64,000 bases of DNA from Flavobacteriaceae bacterium UBA3591 (GTDB lineage Bacteria; Bacteroidota; Bacteroidia; Flavobacteriales; Flavobacteriaceae). A program made the position numbers and the translations under genes. Shown one piece after another: positions 36,487 to 47,280 of the stretch (its first letter is position 1; each line of letters opens with the position of its first letter). Under the pieces are notes generated by a model. It was given only the letters and a program-made list of their open reading frames with translations, was not told where the DNA came from and made no database searches. The DNA is taken from NCBI GenBank assembly GCA_002375695.1, contig DFMO01000006.1, positions 372,001 through 436,000 of the forward strand, given 5' to 3'.

Positions 36487-37335
36487 TTAATTAACATAGC
36501 GACCTTCCGATGGTTTTTTAAATACAGAAGCTTCGAGCATTGTTTCGGTTATACTCACATTATCAAACTTTACAACCATTTTTTTATCGGTTGGTTTTCC
36601 GTCTTCTACCTCGTACCAAACCAATTTTTTGGGTAACAACAAACCGTTTACCTCTTGCCATTTATCGTATTTAATAAAGTGCCAATCGTCACTTTTTTTC
36701 TGCTCTTTAAACGTTACGGTATACGCCAACCAAGCCATTTTGTTGGTAGTGGGATCGAAATATAAAATATATTCATCTTCTGGCGAATCACCCACTCCTT
36801 TATTGTATGAAATTTTAAAACCATTGTACGTTTCACCGTCCAACACCGTTGGCCCTACCGCGCTATAATTAATTCCGGGGTCTGAAATTACGAAAGGCAT
36901 GGCGTAAAAGTAAAACATCAAATTATGGTAAAAAACGGGGTTACCCTCATATGCCAAATCGTGTCGTAAAAGCCACACGCCGTTGGCATCATTACCAATA
37001 GACCAATCTTTGGTTTCAATTTTATTTTTACGGTTTGGAAGCGATATTGTGTGTACCTCCACTCCATTTTTTCCTTTCATTCTAAAACAGAGATTGTTCA
37101 TCTTTTTCCAAGTATTTAAGCCGCCATGTGCTGCAAATACACTTTTTAACTCTAAAGGAAATGTTTTGGATGTAGTGGTATTTACTTCGTTTGCTTCTGC
37201 CTTCGTATCAATATCAACAACTGTAGTATCGGTTTCTGAAAATTCGTTTTGAGGGTTTTCAATATTTGAACGTTTTTCGTTTTTGCAAGCCCAAAGGGAG
37301 ACGCCTACAGCCAATAATAAAACTAGTTTTTTCAT
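36487..37335 (-). CDS. DUF6503-like lipoprotein
   Basis: 282 residues with a lipoprotein signal (LLAVGVSLWAC, Cys at 17), an acidic linker of ~40 residues, and a beta-rich domain (FAAHGGLNTWKKMNNLCFRM; YEGNPVFYHNLMFYFYAMPF; KMAWLAYTVT). The shape recalls LolA/LolB-type outer-membrane lipoprotein-sorting folds; I tentatively assign DUF6503 from memory. No partner gene is adjacent. Confidence 0.7.
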   Translation of the reverse strand: MKKLVLLLAVGVSLWACKNEKRSNIENPQNEFSETDTTVVDIDTKAEANEVNTTTSKTFPLELKSVFAAHGGLNTWKKMNNLCFRMKGKNGVEVHTISLPNRKNKIETKDWSIGNDANGVWLLRHDLAYEGNPVFYHNLMFYFYAMPFVISDPGINYSAVGPTVLDGETYNGFKISYNKGVGDSPEDEYILYFDPTTNKMAWLAYTVTFKEQKKSDDWHFIKYDKWQEVNGLLLPKKLVWYEVEDGKPTDKKMVVKFDNVSITETMLEASVFKKPSEGRYVN

Positions 37336-37498
37336 AAAAGTTGAATTCGTAACTTTTAAATGTAAAAAAGTTGGGGCTCAAAAAGTAGTTTTTTTTGAAA
37401 TGTTTATGATTTTAAACAGCAGAAATAACAGCTTAAAACCTAATTAATTCACTTAATTTTCAAAGCAAATATAAATTTAAGAAACGTATCTTTGCCGC

Positions 37499-38314
37499 AT
37501 GCAAAAGTCAATTTCTAGTTTTCAAAATCCGCTAATAAAGCAAATAACCGTATTGCAAGAAAAATCGCGTGAACGCCGTAAAACCAAGCTATTTGTTGTT
37601 GAAGGTTTCCGTGAAATTTCGCTTGCTATAAAGGGAGGCTATTCTTTCAAAACCTTCCTTTTCTGTTCTCAGATTATTTCAGAAGAAGAAATTTTCACCT
37701 TAAAAGAATCGGCAAACAACGAGGCAGAATTTATAGAAATTACTTCAGATGTTTATGAAAAAATCGCTTACCGCAGTTCTACCGAAGGAGTGCTTGCCAT
37801 TGCGCATTCAAAACCTTTGGAGTTATCAAATCTAAAGTTTGCTACTAAAACTCCATTATTGTTAGTAGCCGAAGCTCCCGAAAAACCGGGTAATATTGGA
37901 GCACTACTTCGCACTGCAGATGCTGCAAATGTAGATGCAGTAATTATTGCAAATCCAAAAACCGATATGTTTAATCCCAATATTATTCGCAGTAGCGTGG
38001 GATGTTTATTTACTAATAAAATTGCCACCGGCAGTACGGCCGAAATAATTAATTTTTTAAATAAAAACAATGTAAATATTTACTGTGCCGAATTACAAGC
38101 CTCAGTACCCTACCATAGTTGTAATTTTACAAATAGTTGTGCTATTGTGGTTGGCACAGAGGCGACAGGTTTATCTCCTGCTTGGCTACAAAACAGCACG
38201 CAAAATATTATAATTCCAATGGAAGGCGAAATAGATAGTATGAATGTTTCGGTGGCAGCGGGTATCCTAATATTTGAAGCAAAACGCCAGCGAATTACGC
38301 CGCAAACCGCTTAA
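37499..38314 (+). CDS. TrmH/SpoU family RNA 2'-O-methyltransferase
   Basis: 271 residues. An N-terminal RNA-binding substrate domain (about 1-95, KSRERRKTKLFVVEGFREI) precedes a SPOUT knot with LLVAEAPEKPGNIGALLRTADAANVDAVII, then FNPNIIRSSVGCLF, VGTEATGLS and IPMEGEIDSMNVSVAAGILIFE, all SpoU motifs. It modifies a ribose in rRNA or tRNA; the target is not decidable. TATCTTTG at 37487-37494 sits 4 bases before the ATG, so the mRNA is probably leaderless. Confidence 0.93.
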   Translation: MQKSISSFQNPLIKQITVLQEKSRERRKTKLFVVEGFREISLAIKGGYSFKTFLFCSQIISEEEIFTLKESANNEAEFIEITSDVYEKIAYRSSTEGVLAIAHSKPLELSNLKFATKTPLLLVAEAPEKPGNIGALLRTADAANVDAVIIANPKTDMFNPNIIRSSVGCLFTNKIATGSTAEIINFLNKNNVNIYCAELQASVPYHSCNFTNSCAIVVGTEATGLSPAWLQNSTQNIIIPMEGEIDSMNVSVAAGILIFEAKRQRITPQTA

Positions 38315-38360
38315 TCACATTGGCGAAAAAATATAAATTTTAACTTCGAATCTTCTCCCT

Positions 38361-39593
38361 TTGAAACCTGAAACTCTTTTTTATATAATAATTGCAATCT
38401 TAGTTATCAGTTTTGTGATTGATCAAGTTTTAGATTATTTAAATTCTAAGCATTTTAACGATGCACTTCCGCCCCAATTGCAAGACGTTTATGACGATGA
38501 GGAATACAAAAAATCGCAACGATACAAAACCGAGCGATATAAGTTTAGTATACTTACCTCAATTGTTTCGCTAGTTGCTACCCTCCTATTTTTCATTCTT
38601 GACGGCTTTGCTTTTGTAGATGAAATAGCACGATCTATATCGAATAATCCAATAATTATTGCCTTGGTGTTTTTTGCAATAATTATGATTGCAAGCGATA
38701 TTTTAAGCACGCCTTTGAGCTACTACAGCACTTTTGTAATTGAAGAAAAATATGGGTTTAACAAAACTACACGAAAAACTTTTTTTCTCGATAAACTAAA
38801 ATCATGGTTTATGGGGGCGATAATAGGCGGCATCTTATTAGGAGCGATTATATGGTTTTACCAAAGCACAGGCAAGAGTTTTTGGTTGTATGCTTGGGGC
38901 ATTGTCACCGTTTTTACCGTTTTAATGAACTTGTTTTACGCACGGTTTATAGTTCCGCTTTTTAACAAACAAACCCCACTCGAGGCAGGTTCGTTACGTG
39001 CAAAAATTGAAGCCTACGCTACAAAAGTAGGGTTTACCCTTGATAAAATTTTTATAATAGACGGTAGTAAACGAAGCACAAAAGCGAATGCATATTTTTC
39101 TGGCTTTGGCAGTGAAAAGCGCATAACACTTTACGACACACTTATAACCAACTTGGACGAAGAAGAAATAGTGGCAGTACTTGCTCACGAAGTTGGACAT
39201 TACAAACGCAACCATATAATCATCAATCTTTTGGTCGCGATTATTACCACTGGGTTTACACTTTGGCTGTTGTCTTTATTTATCAATAATCCGTTGCTTT
39301 CGGAGGCTTTAAATGTTTCACAACCCTCGTTTCATATTGGGCTAATTGCCTTTGGGGTGCTTTATAGTCCTATTTCGGGAATAACAAGTTTTATAATGAA
39401 CTTTTTAAGTAGAAAGTTTGAGTACCAAGCCGATAATTATGCCAAACAAACCTATGCTGCGCCGCCACTAATTTCAGGTTTAAAAAAACTTTCAAAAAAC
39501 AGTTTAAGCAATCTTACCCCACACCCCTTGTATGTTTTTGTACACTACTCACATCCCACCTTGTTGCAGCGGTTTCAAAATTTAATGAAATAA
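38361..39593 (+). CDS. M48 family (Ste24-like) metallopeptidase
   Basis: 410-residue membrane zinc protease like CAAX prenyl protease Ste24. HEVGH sits in EEEIVAVLAHEVGHYKRNHII near 275, and the third ligand Glu in SRKFEYQADNYAKQ near 352. About seven TM helices, with the KYGFNKTTRKTFFLDKLKS loop typical of the family. It starts with TTG (no ATG is available before TM1). Likely degrades membrane proteins or peptides; prenylation is not expected in bacteria. Confidence 0.93.
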   Translation: MKPETLFYIIIAILVISFVIDQVLDYLNSKHFNDALPPQLQDVYDDEEYKKSQRYKTERYKFSILTSIVSLVATLLFFILDGFAFVDEIARSISNNPIIIALVFFAIIMIASDILSTPLSYYSTFVIEEKYGFNKTTRKTFFLDKLKSWFMGAIIGGILLGAIIWFYQSTGKSFWLYAWGIVTVFTVLMNLFYARFIVPLFNKQTPLEAGSLRAKIEAYATKVGFTLDKIFIIDGSKRSTKANAYFSGFGSEKRITLYDTLITNLDEEEIVAVLAHEVGHYKRNHIIINLLVAIITTGFTLWLLSLFINNPLLSEALNVSQPSFHIGLIAFGVLYSPISGITSFIMNFLSRKFEYQADNYAKQTYAAPPLISGLKKLSKNSLSNLTPHPLYVFVHYSHPTLLQRFQNLMK

Positions 39594-39629
39594 ACTACCT
39601 TTCCTTTACAAAGTTAAAGTGAAAGCCTA

Positions 39630-40802
39630 TTGAAACCCATTACCCGCACCGTTTGGATTCTATCGCTTGTAAGCCTATTTACCGATATGGCAAGTGAAAT
39701 GCTTTATCCAATAATGCCAATTTATTTAAAAAGTATTGGGTTTTCTATTTTATTGATTGGTATTTTGGAAGGTTTAGTAGAGGCAGTAGCAGGGCTAAGC
39801 AAAGGCTATTTTGGGCAGTTGAGCGATAGCAAAGCCAAGCGAGCTCCCTTTGTGCAACTGGGCTATTCGCTTAGTGCCATTTCTAAACCAATGATGGCTT
39901 TTTTTATCTACCCTGTCTACATATTTTTTGTGCGTACCCTCGATAGATTGGGCAAAGGAATACGTACCGGTGCTCGCGATGCCATGCTGTCTGCCGAAAC
40001 AACTAAAACAAACAAAGGAAAGATTTTTGGGCTCCACCGTTCTATGGATACTTTTGGCGCAGTTTTGGGGCCGGCGCTCGCACTTATCTACTTGTATTTT
40101 TATCCCGAAAATTACATCAACCTGTTTTACATCGCTTTTATCCCCGGAGCTTTGGCTGTAGTAGCTTCGCTACTCTTAAAAGATAAACCTGTAAAAATCA
40201 CCCCAAAGAACAAACAAATTTCCTTTTTCTCCTTTTTAAATTACTGGAAGCAAAGCGCCAAAGAATACCGTAAAGTAGTACTTGGCTTACTATTTTTCGC
40301 ACTTTTTAACAGCAGCGATGTATTCTTGCTTTTAAAAGCAAAAGAAGCCGGCCTGGACGACACTTGGGTAATTGGCATTTACATATTTTACAATTTAATT
40401 TTTGCGCTTACCGCCTACCCACTGGGGAGTTTTGCAGATAAAATAGGACTTAAAAAAATGTTTATTTTCGGATTGATAATTTTTAGTATGGTGTATTTTG
40501 GAATGGGTTTAACCAACAATCTATACATAATTATCACACTGTTTTTTGGCTACGGAATTTACGCTGCGGCAACCGAAAGTATTTCCAAAGCGTGGATTAC
40601 AAATATTGCCGAAGGAAAAAACACCGCAACGGCCGTGGGAGCTTATTCAGCAATTAAAAGTGTTGTTAGTATGCTAGCAAGTTTTATGGCGGGGCTTTTA
40701 TGGTTCTACTTTGGGGCGAAGGTTACTTTTTTAACTTCGGCAATTGCTACATTATTTGTGATTTTATATTTTATTCTGAAAATTTCAGCAACCAAAAAAT
40801 AG
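39630..40802 (+). CDS. MFS transporter
   Basis: 390-residue permease with twelve predicted TM helices. Conserved MFS loop motifs are GQLSDSKAKRAPFVQLGYSLS and FVRTLDRLGKGIRTGARDAML near residues 60-125, and GSFADKIGLKKMFIFG in the second half. The subgroup with RLGKGIRTGARD exports small molecules or antibiotics in other bacteria, but the substrate is unknown. It starts with TTG, 36 bases after the M48 gene. Confidence 0.9.
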   Translation: MKPITRTVWILSLVSLFTDMASEMLYPIMPIYLKSIGFSILLIGILEGLVEAVAGLSKGYFGQLSDSKAKRAPFVQLGYSLSAISKPMMAFFIYPVYIFFVRTLDRLGKGIRTGARDAMLSAETTKTNKGKIFGLHRSMDTFGAVLGPALALIYLYFYPENYINLFYIAFIPGALAVVASLLLKDKPVKITPKNKQISFFSFLNYWKQSAKEYRKVVLGLLFFALFNSSDVFLLLKAKEAGLDDTWVIGIYIFYNLIFALTAYPLGSFADKIGLKKMFIFGLIIFSMVYFGMGLTNNLYIIITLFFGYGIYAAATESISKAWITNIAEGKNTATAVGAYSAIKSVVSMLASFMAGLLWFYFGAKVTFLTSAIATLFVILYFILKISATKK

Positions 40803-40970
40803 GCTTCAAAAGTAAATTTGAAGGCGTAAAAAGTAAGTTTGGAATGTATAATAATATTGCTTTTTAAAGTTTTATTGAATGGCGAATATTTCATCAAAAC
40901 AATAAATAAGAAACTGTAAACTATAACCGAGAGAATATTATCTTTGCGCTCTGTTTAGAATTTTATAATT

Positions 40971-43397
40971 ATGAATATTTCTTATAATTGGCTTAAAGAA
41001 TTTATAAACCTGCCGTGGGATGCCGAAAAAACCGGCGAACTTTTAACAGATCTAGGACTTGAAGTAGAAGGAATTACAGATTTTTCTTCAGTAAAAGGCG
41101 GCTTAAAAGGAGTGGTTGTGGGCTACGTTTTAGAGTGCGAACAACACTCCAATGCAGACAGGTTAAAGGTTACAAAAGTAGCTGTAGGCCAAGATGAAAT
41201 TTTACAAATAGTTTGTGGGGCTCCCAACGTAGCTGTGGGGCAAAAAGTTCCGGTGGCAACCGTTGGCACCACGCTTTACGACGCCGAAGGCAAACCTTGG
41301 AAAATAAAAAAAGGAAAAATTCGCGGAGAAGTGAGCGAAGGAATGATATGTGCCGAAGACGAATTAGGTCTTGGTAATTCGCACGACGGAATTATGGTGC
41401 TCGATGAAAAACTTAAACGCGGAACACCACTTGCCGAGGTTTTAGAAGTTGAAGACGACAAAGTTTTTGAAATTGGGCTAACCCCAAACCGTGCCGATGC
41501 AATGAGCCATTGGGGCGTTGCGCGCGATTTAAAAGCAGGACTCCTAAATCACGGAATAGCCACAAAACTAAACACTCCCTCGTCCAGTAGTTTTAGAGTA
41601 GACAACCGTACGCTAAAAGTAGATATTGAAGTTGAAGATAGTACCTTAGCGCCACGTTATTGCGGCCTTACCATTAGCAATGTAAAGGTTGAATCGTCGC
41701 CCACTTGGATGCAAAATAGGTTAAAAGCTATTGGCGTTGAGCCTATCAACAATATTGTAGATATTACAAACTACGTGCTTCACGAGCTGGGCCAACCCTT
41801 ACATGCGTTTGATGCTGCAAAGATTGCTGGCAACACGGTGGCGGTAAAAACGTTACCTTCGGGAACTAAATTTACAACCCTAGACGGTGTAGAACGCAAA
41901 CTTCACCAAGACGATTTAATGATTTGCGATGCCGAAAAACCTATGTGTATCGCTGGTGTGTACGGCGGCTTAAACAGTGGCGTAACCGAAGAAACAACAA
42001 GCATTTTTCTTGAAAGTGCGTATTTTAATCCGGTTAGTATTCGTAAAACGGCCAAGCGCCATTCATTAAGTACCGATGCGTCTTTTAGATTTGAGCGCGG
42101 GGTAGACCCAAATATCGCCGATTATGCTTTGCGTTATGCGGCAATTCAAATTATACAACTTGCAGGCGGAGAAGTTACGAGTGAATTAATTGATTTCTAC
42201 CCTAAGAAATTTGAAGAACACCAAGTGTTTTTAAATTTTGACAAAACCAATAAAATTATTGGCGAAGAGATTTCAAAAGAAACCATTAAAGAAATTCTTA
42301 CGTCTTTAGAGATTAAAATTACCAATGTAACCGAAACTGGTATTGGTATGTTAATTCCTGCGTATAGAAATGATGTTACGCGCGATGTAGATGTTATTGA
42401 AGAAATTTTACGCGTTTACGGGTACAACAATATAAAATTTACCGAAAAATTAAATGCATCGGTTTCTACTATTGAACTTGGAAGCGATTATTCGGTACAA
42501 AATAAAGTTGCGGCCCAACTTACAGCCTTAGGTTTTAACGAAATGCTTAATAATTCGTTAACCACGCCTAATTACGCTAATTTAACTTCTACGTTAAAAG
42601 ATAATTACAACGTTACTATGTTAAATCCGTTGAGTCAGGAACTATCTGTAATGCGCCAATCTATGCTGTTTTCTGGCTTAGAAGTAATTGAATATAACAG
42701 CAAACGAAAAAGCAGTGATTTAAAGTTTTTTGAATTTGGAAAAACGTATCACAATTTCCCCGGCGGAAAAACCGAATCTAAACATTTGGCCATATTTATT
42801 ACCGGTTTAAAAAGTGAGAGCAATTGGGCGGTGCCAGAGGTGAAAAGTAATTTTTTCTTCGGAAAAGGTGCTGTTGCAACCATTCTTGAAAGATTAGGCC
42901 TCGATGACTACACCGAAGTAAGTACCGAAAACGACGTGTTTACCGAAGCCATTGCTTTTAAACGAAAAAAAGAAGTTATTGTTGAATTAGGAATAGTAAA
43001 AAAGAAAATTACTACCCAACTCGATATAGATGCCGAAGTATTTTACGCCGATTTTAATTGGGATGCAGTATTAAAACAAATTACTACTACAAACTTTAAA
43101 CTAAAAACAATACCAAAATATCAAGCCGTTCAGCGCGATTTTGCATTGCTTTTAGATAACGATGTAAAATTTAGCGATCTTCAACAAGCGGCTTTCCAAA
43201 CCGAAAAGAAGTTTTTAAAAAATGTAAACTTATTTGATGTTTACACCGGAAAAAACCTTCCAGACGGGAAAAAAAGTTATGCTATAAGTTTTACCATTCA
43301 AGACACTGAAAAAACGCTTACCGATAAGCAGATTGATAAAATAATGAAGAAATTGCAATCTAAATTTGAAAAAGAATTTGGCGCTGCACTTCGTTAA
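40971..43397 (+). CDS. pheT: Phenylalanyl-tRNA synthetase beta subunit
   Basis: 808 residues, full length. Domains in order are a tRNA-binding EMAP-like fold (about 40-150, VVGYVLECEQHSNADRLKVTKV), B3/B4 editing domain (about 210-380, GLTISNVKVESSPTWMQNRL), B5 domain (about 400-470), the catalytic-like core, and the C-terminal ferredoxin-like anticodon-binding domain (about 715-808, YQAVQRDFALLLDNDVKFSDL). The pheS gene is not adjacent, as is common in this phylum. TATCTTTG at 40939-40946 is a likely -7 box. Confidence 0.97.
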   Translation: MNISYNWLKEFINLPWDAEKTGELLTDLGLEVEGITDFSSVKGGLKGVVVGYVLECEQHSNADRLKVTKVAVGQDEILQIVCGAPNVAVGQKVPVATVGTTLYDAEGKPWKIKKGKIRGEVSEGMICAEDELGLGNSHDGIMVLDEKLKRGTPLAEVLEVEDDKVFEIGLTPNRADAMSHWGVARDLKAGLLNHGIATKLNTPSSSSFRVDNRTLKVDIEVEDSTLAPRYCGLTISNVKVESSPTWMQNRLKAIGVEPINNIVDITNYVLHELGQPLHAFDAAKIAGNTVAVKTLPSGTKFTTLDGVERKLHQDDLMICDAEKPMCIAGVYGGLNSGVTEETTSIFLESAYFNPVSIRKTAKRHSLSTDASFRFERGVDPNIADYALRYAAIQIIQLAGGEVTSELIDFYPKKFEEHQVFLNFDKTNKIIGEEISKETIKEILTSLEIKITNVTETGIGMLIPAYRNDVTRDVDVIEEILRVYGYNNIKFTEKLNASVSTIELGSDYSVQNKVAAQLTALGFNEMLNNSLTTPNYANLTSTLKDNYNVTMLNPLSQELSVMRQSMLFSGLEVIEYNSKRKSSDLKFFEFGKTYHNFPGGKTESKHLAIFITGLKSESNWAVPEVKSNFFFGKGAVATILERLGLDDYTEVSTENDVFTEAIAFKRKKEVIVELGIVKKKITTQLDIDAEVFYADFNWDAVLKQITTTNFKLKTIPKYQAVQRDFALLLDNDVKFSDLQQAAFQTEKKFLKNVNLFDVYTGKNLPDGKKSYAISFTIQDTEKTLTDKQIDKIMKKLQSKFEKEFGAALR

Positions 43398-43420
43398 GTC
43401 TTAAGCGTTTTATTCAAAAT

Positions 43421-43456
43421 AAAAAATGGCTGCCCGAAGTTGGACAGCCATTTTTT
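43421..43456. terminator. Terminator between pheT and the fasciclin gene
   Basis: Stem AAAAAATGGCTG / CAGCCATTTTTT with a 12-base loop, usable by both convergent genes. Confidence 0.88.
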
Positions 43457-43478
43457 ATATGCTTTTTATAAAGTTCAA

Positions 43479-44057
43479 TTACTTCGAGCCCGGAGGGAAA
43501 ACAAATCCGTCAATAATGTGAAAGAAACCGTTTTTATGGTAAAAATCTGGAGCAATAATTTTTGCGGTGTTTTTATAATTATCTACTAAAACAATTGTAT
43601 CGCCAACCTTTTTAATTTCTAAACTCTGCCCTTCTACCGTTGTAAGTTGTGCCTTCCCAAAGTTTTTTTCTACAGCCACGTGTAGTCCGTTACTGTCTAT
43701 TCTACCGGGGACGGCTAAATATTGAATCATAGAATTAACCAATCTTCTATTTCCTAAAATAGAATCTCTGCGCTCTTCGGTTAAATTGAGAAATGCTTCG
43801 TCTGCAATCGCGAAAATTGTAACCATTTCTTGTTTTTCCAATGTTTCGCGCACCTGACTTTCATCTAAAATTTTTGCCAAAATGGTAAAATCTGGAGCTT
43901 CTTTTAAGTTTTCAAAAATAGTTTTACTCGAGCTAAATTCACTATCGCCCAAAGTTTTAGAAATTTCGGGATGTTTAGTCGATTTATACTTTTGAGAAAA
44001 GGCTGTAGCTGCAAAAAATGCTACAAAAAATATAAAGAGTAAATTTTTACGTTGCAT
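43479..44057 (-). CDS. Secreted fasciclin (FAS1) domain protein
   Basis: 192 residues: a Sec signal peptide (MQRKNLLFIFFVAFFAATAFS) and a single FAS1 domain. The conserved strands are visible as PDFTILAKILDESQVRETLE, EMVTIFAIADEAFLNL, MIQYLAVPGRID and the closing NGFFHIIDGFVFPP. FAS1 proteins mediate adhesion at cell surfaces. No sorting domain or lipobox is present, so it is likely periplasmic or released. Confidence 0.88.
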   Translation of the reverse strand: MQRKNLLFIFFVAFFAATAFSQKYKSTKHPEISKTLGDSEFSSSKTIFENLKEAPDFTILAKILDESQVRETLEKQEMVTIFAIADEAFLNLTEERRDSILGNRRLVNSMIQYLAVPGRIDSNGLHVAVEKNFGKAQLTTVEGQSLEIKKVGDTIVLVDNYKNTAKIIAPDFYHKNGFFHIIDGFVFPPGSK

Positions 44058-44212
44058 ATAATAAATTTAAGGGTGTAAATATAGTAAAATAGCCAAAGCG
44101 CCCGGCTTTTATCTTTAACGACTATTTTTATTAAATTAATATTTCAAAAGTGTTAAATAGTTGTTTTGCTGAAACGTACTGTGTAATTTTAAATATCTGA
44201 AAATTAAATGCC

Positions 44213-44929
44213 ATGTTTCCTAAAACAAATATTGAAAAACAACTCTTCAAATCGCGTGCAAAACGCATTGAAGACAACGCAATTTTAAAGGAAGTTGAAC
44301 AAATATTTAATAAAAACGAGCAACATAGAGAAAAGATAAAGTCTGCTTTAAATTCAAAATCGAGGGAAGTTGCAAATAATTTTGACATCAATCAATTAAA
44401 CGCTGCGCATATTTTTCATATAAACGATATTAAAAATTTGTGTGTAAATTATCGATTGCGCTTTTTAGATTCACATTACTTTAAAGGAGAGATTCCACCC
44501 GAGGCTATTTCAGAAATTAGAGAACTGGAACAAAAGCACGACATTTCAATTAAAAACTTTAAAATTGTTGCCCCGGCAAAGTTATTAAAACTAGAAAACG
44601 CAGACGACCCTTTACTCTTTGCTCCTATGGGGAATGATTATTTCTATTTAATTTATAAATGGGGCAATGATTTGCATCCTTTTAGAAAGTTGTTGATGTG
44701 GCCGTACAAAAATTTCGACAATTTAGTTTTTACCGTTGTTGCGTTGAGTATTTTTTTAACCGCCATTACGCCTATGCATTTGTTAACGCCCAATGCCACT
44801 ATTGGCGAATATATTTTCTTAGCCTTCTTTATTTTTATTGGGATGGGCGGAATGGTAATTTTATACGGCTTTTCGCACGGAAAAAATTTTAATAGTTCTA
44901 TTTGGAACAGCAAATTTTACAACGGTTAA
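44213..44929 (+). CDS. Conserved protein with soluble N domain and two C-terminal TM helices
   Basis: 238 residues. About 170 residues of charged, mainly helical sequence (NIEKQLFKSRAKRIEDNAIL, then DINQLNAAHIFHINDIKNLC and LRFLDSHYFKGEIPPEAISEI) precede two TM helices near 172-190 and 202-222. I do not recognise the family. Two tandem DUF2007 genes follow on the same strand, the first after 25 bases, so a shared transcript is likely. Confidence 0.75.
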   Translation: MFPKTNIEKQLFKSRAKRIEDNAILKEVEQIFNKNEQHREKIKSALNSKSREVANNFDINQLNAAHIFHINDIKNLCVNYRLRFLDSHYFKGEIPPEAISEIRELEQKHDISIKNFKIVAPAKLLKLENADDPLLFAPMGNDYFYLIYKWGNDLHPFRKLLMWPYKNFDNLVFTVVALSIFLTAITPMHLLTPNATIGEYIFLAFFIFIGMGGMVILYGFSHGKNFNSSIWNSKFYNG

Positions 44930-44954
44930 AAATTGCACCTAAAAAATTATAATT

Positions 44955-45206
44955 ATGACAAATAATTTAGAAGAAACAGTACGTATTTATACCGGGTCTG
45001 ATATTTTAGCCGAAGCTTTAGTTGGAAGGTTAAAAGACGCCGGCATCACCCCTATTTTACGCGATGACCAACAAAGCGCTGTAATGTTTGGCAGTGGTAA
45101 TAAATTTGATGATCAAGTAAGAATTTTTGTTAGAAAAGACGAATTGGCGACTGCGCAACCCATAGTGGACGCATACCGAAACGAAATTGATAAAGAAAAG
45201 GATTAG
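44955..45206 (+). CDS. DUF2007 domain protein (first copy)
   Basis: 83-residue protein with the DUF2007 pattern: VRIYTGSDILAEALVGRLKDAGITPILRDD, then VRIFVRKDELATAQPIVDAYRNE. The family is called putative signal-transducing, with an ACT/P-II-like ferredoxin fold; biochemical role unknown. It is paralogous to the next gene, sharing the order of motifs and length. Confidence 0.85.
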   Translation: MTNNLEETVRIYTGSDILAEALVGRLKDAGITPILRDDQQSAVMFGSGNKFDDQVRIFVRKDELATAQPIVDAYRNEIDKEKD

Positions 45207-45261
45207 GTAAAACCAAACATCTTTAAAAACTTTTCTAAAACACTAAGTTTTCAAAAAAAAT

Positions 45262-45501
45262 ATGTCGAAAACAAAAAGAATTTACACTGGTCCCTCGTTA
45301 ATTGCCAAAGGATTAGTAGCACGGTTAAACGATATTGGCATTAGCCCAATAGAGCGCAATGATCACGATAGTAGCCTAAGAGCAGGCTTTACTATGAGTA
45401 TTGCAAACCAAACCATGATTTTTATTCGCGAAGACGAATACGAAAAAGCACAGCCTACAATAGAAGCATTTTTAAATGAAATTGGCGACCAAAATAATTG
45501 A
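45262..45501 (+). CDS. DUF2007 domain protein (second copy)
   Basis: 79 residues, same layout as its neighbour: KRIYTGPSLIAKGLVARLNDIGISPIERND and TMIFIREDEYEKAQPTIEAFLNE. The two align along their whole length with roughly a third of residues shared, so this is an old duplication. The middle loop differs (SSLRAGFTMSIANQ here), which may set different partners. Confidence 0.85.
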   Translation: MSKTKRIYTGPSLIAKGLVARLNDIGISPIERNDHDSSLRAGFTMSIANQTMIFIREDEYEKAQPTIEAFLNEIGDQNN

Positions 45502-45514
45502 TCGCCAATGTAGT

Positions 45515-47170
<1,656 letters not shown>

Positions 47171-47280
47171 TTAAGCAACACGCTGAAAAGATTAACGTTT
47201 TAAAAATGCTTTTAACTACCATTTAACAATTTGATGAATTGGGCTTGCTAAATTTGTTTGTTCACCTTAATTTAAAACTC

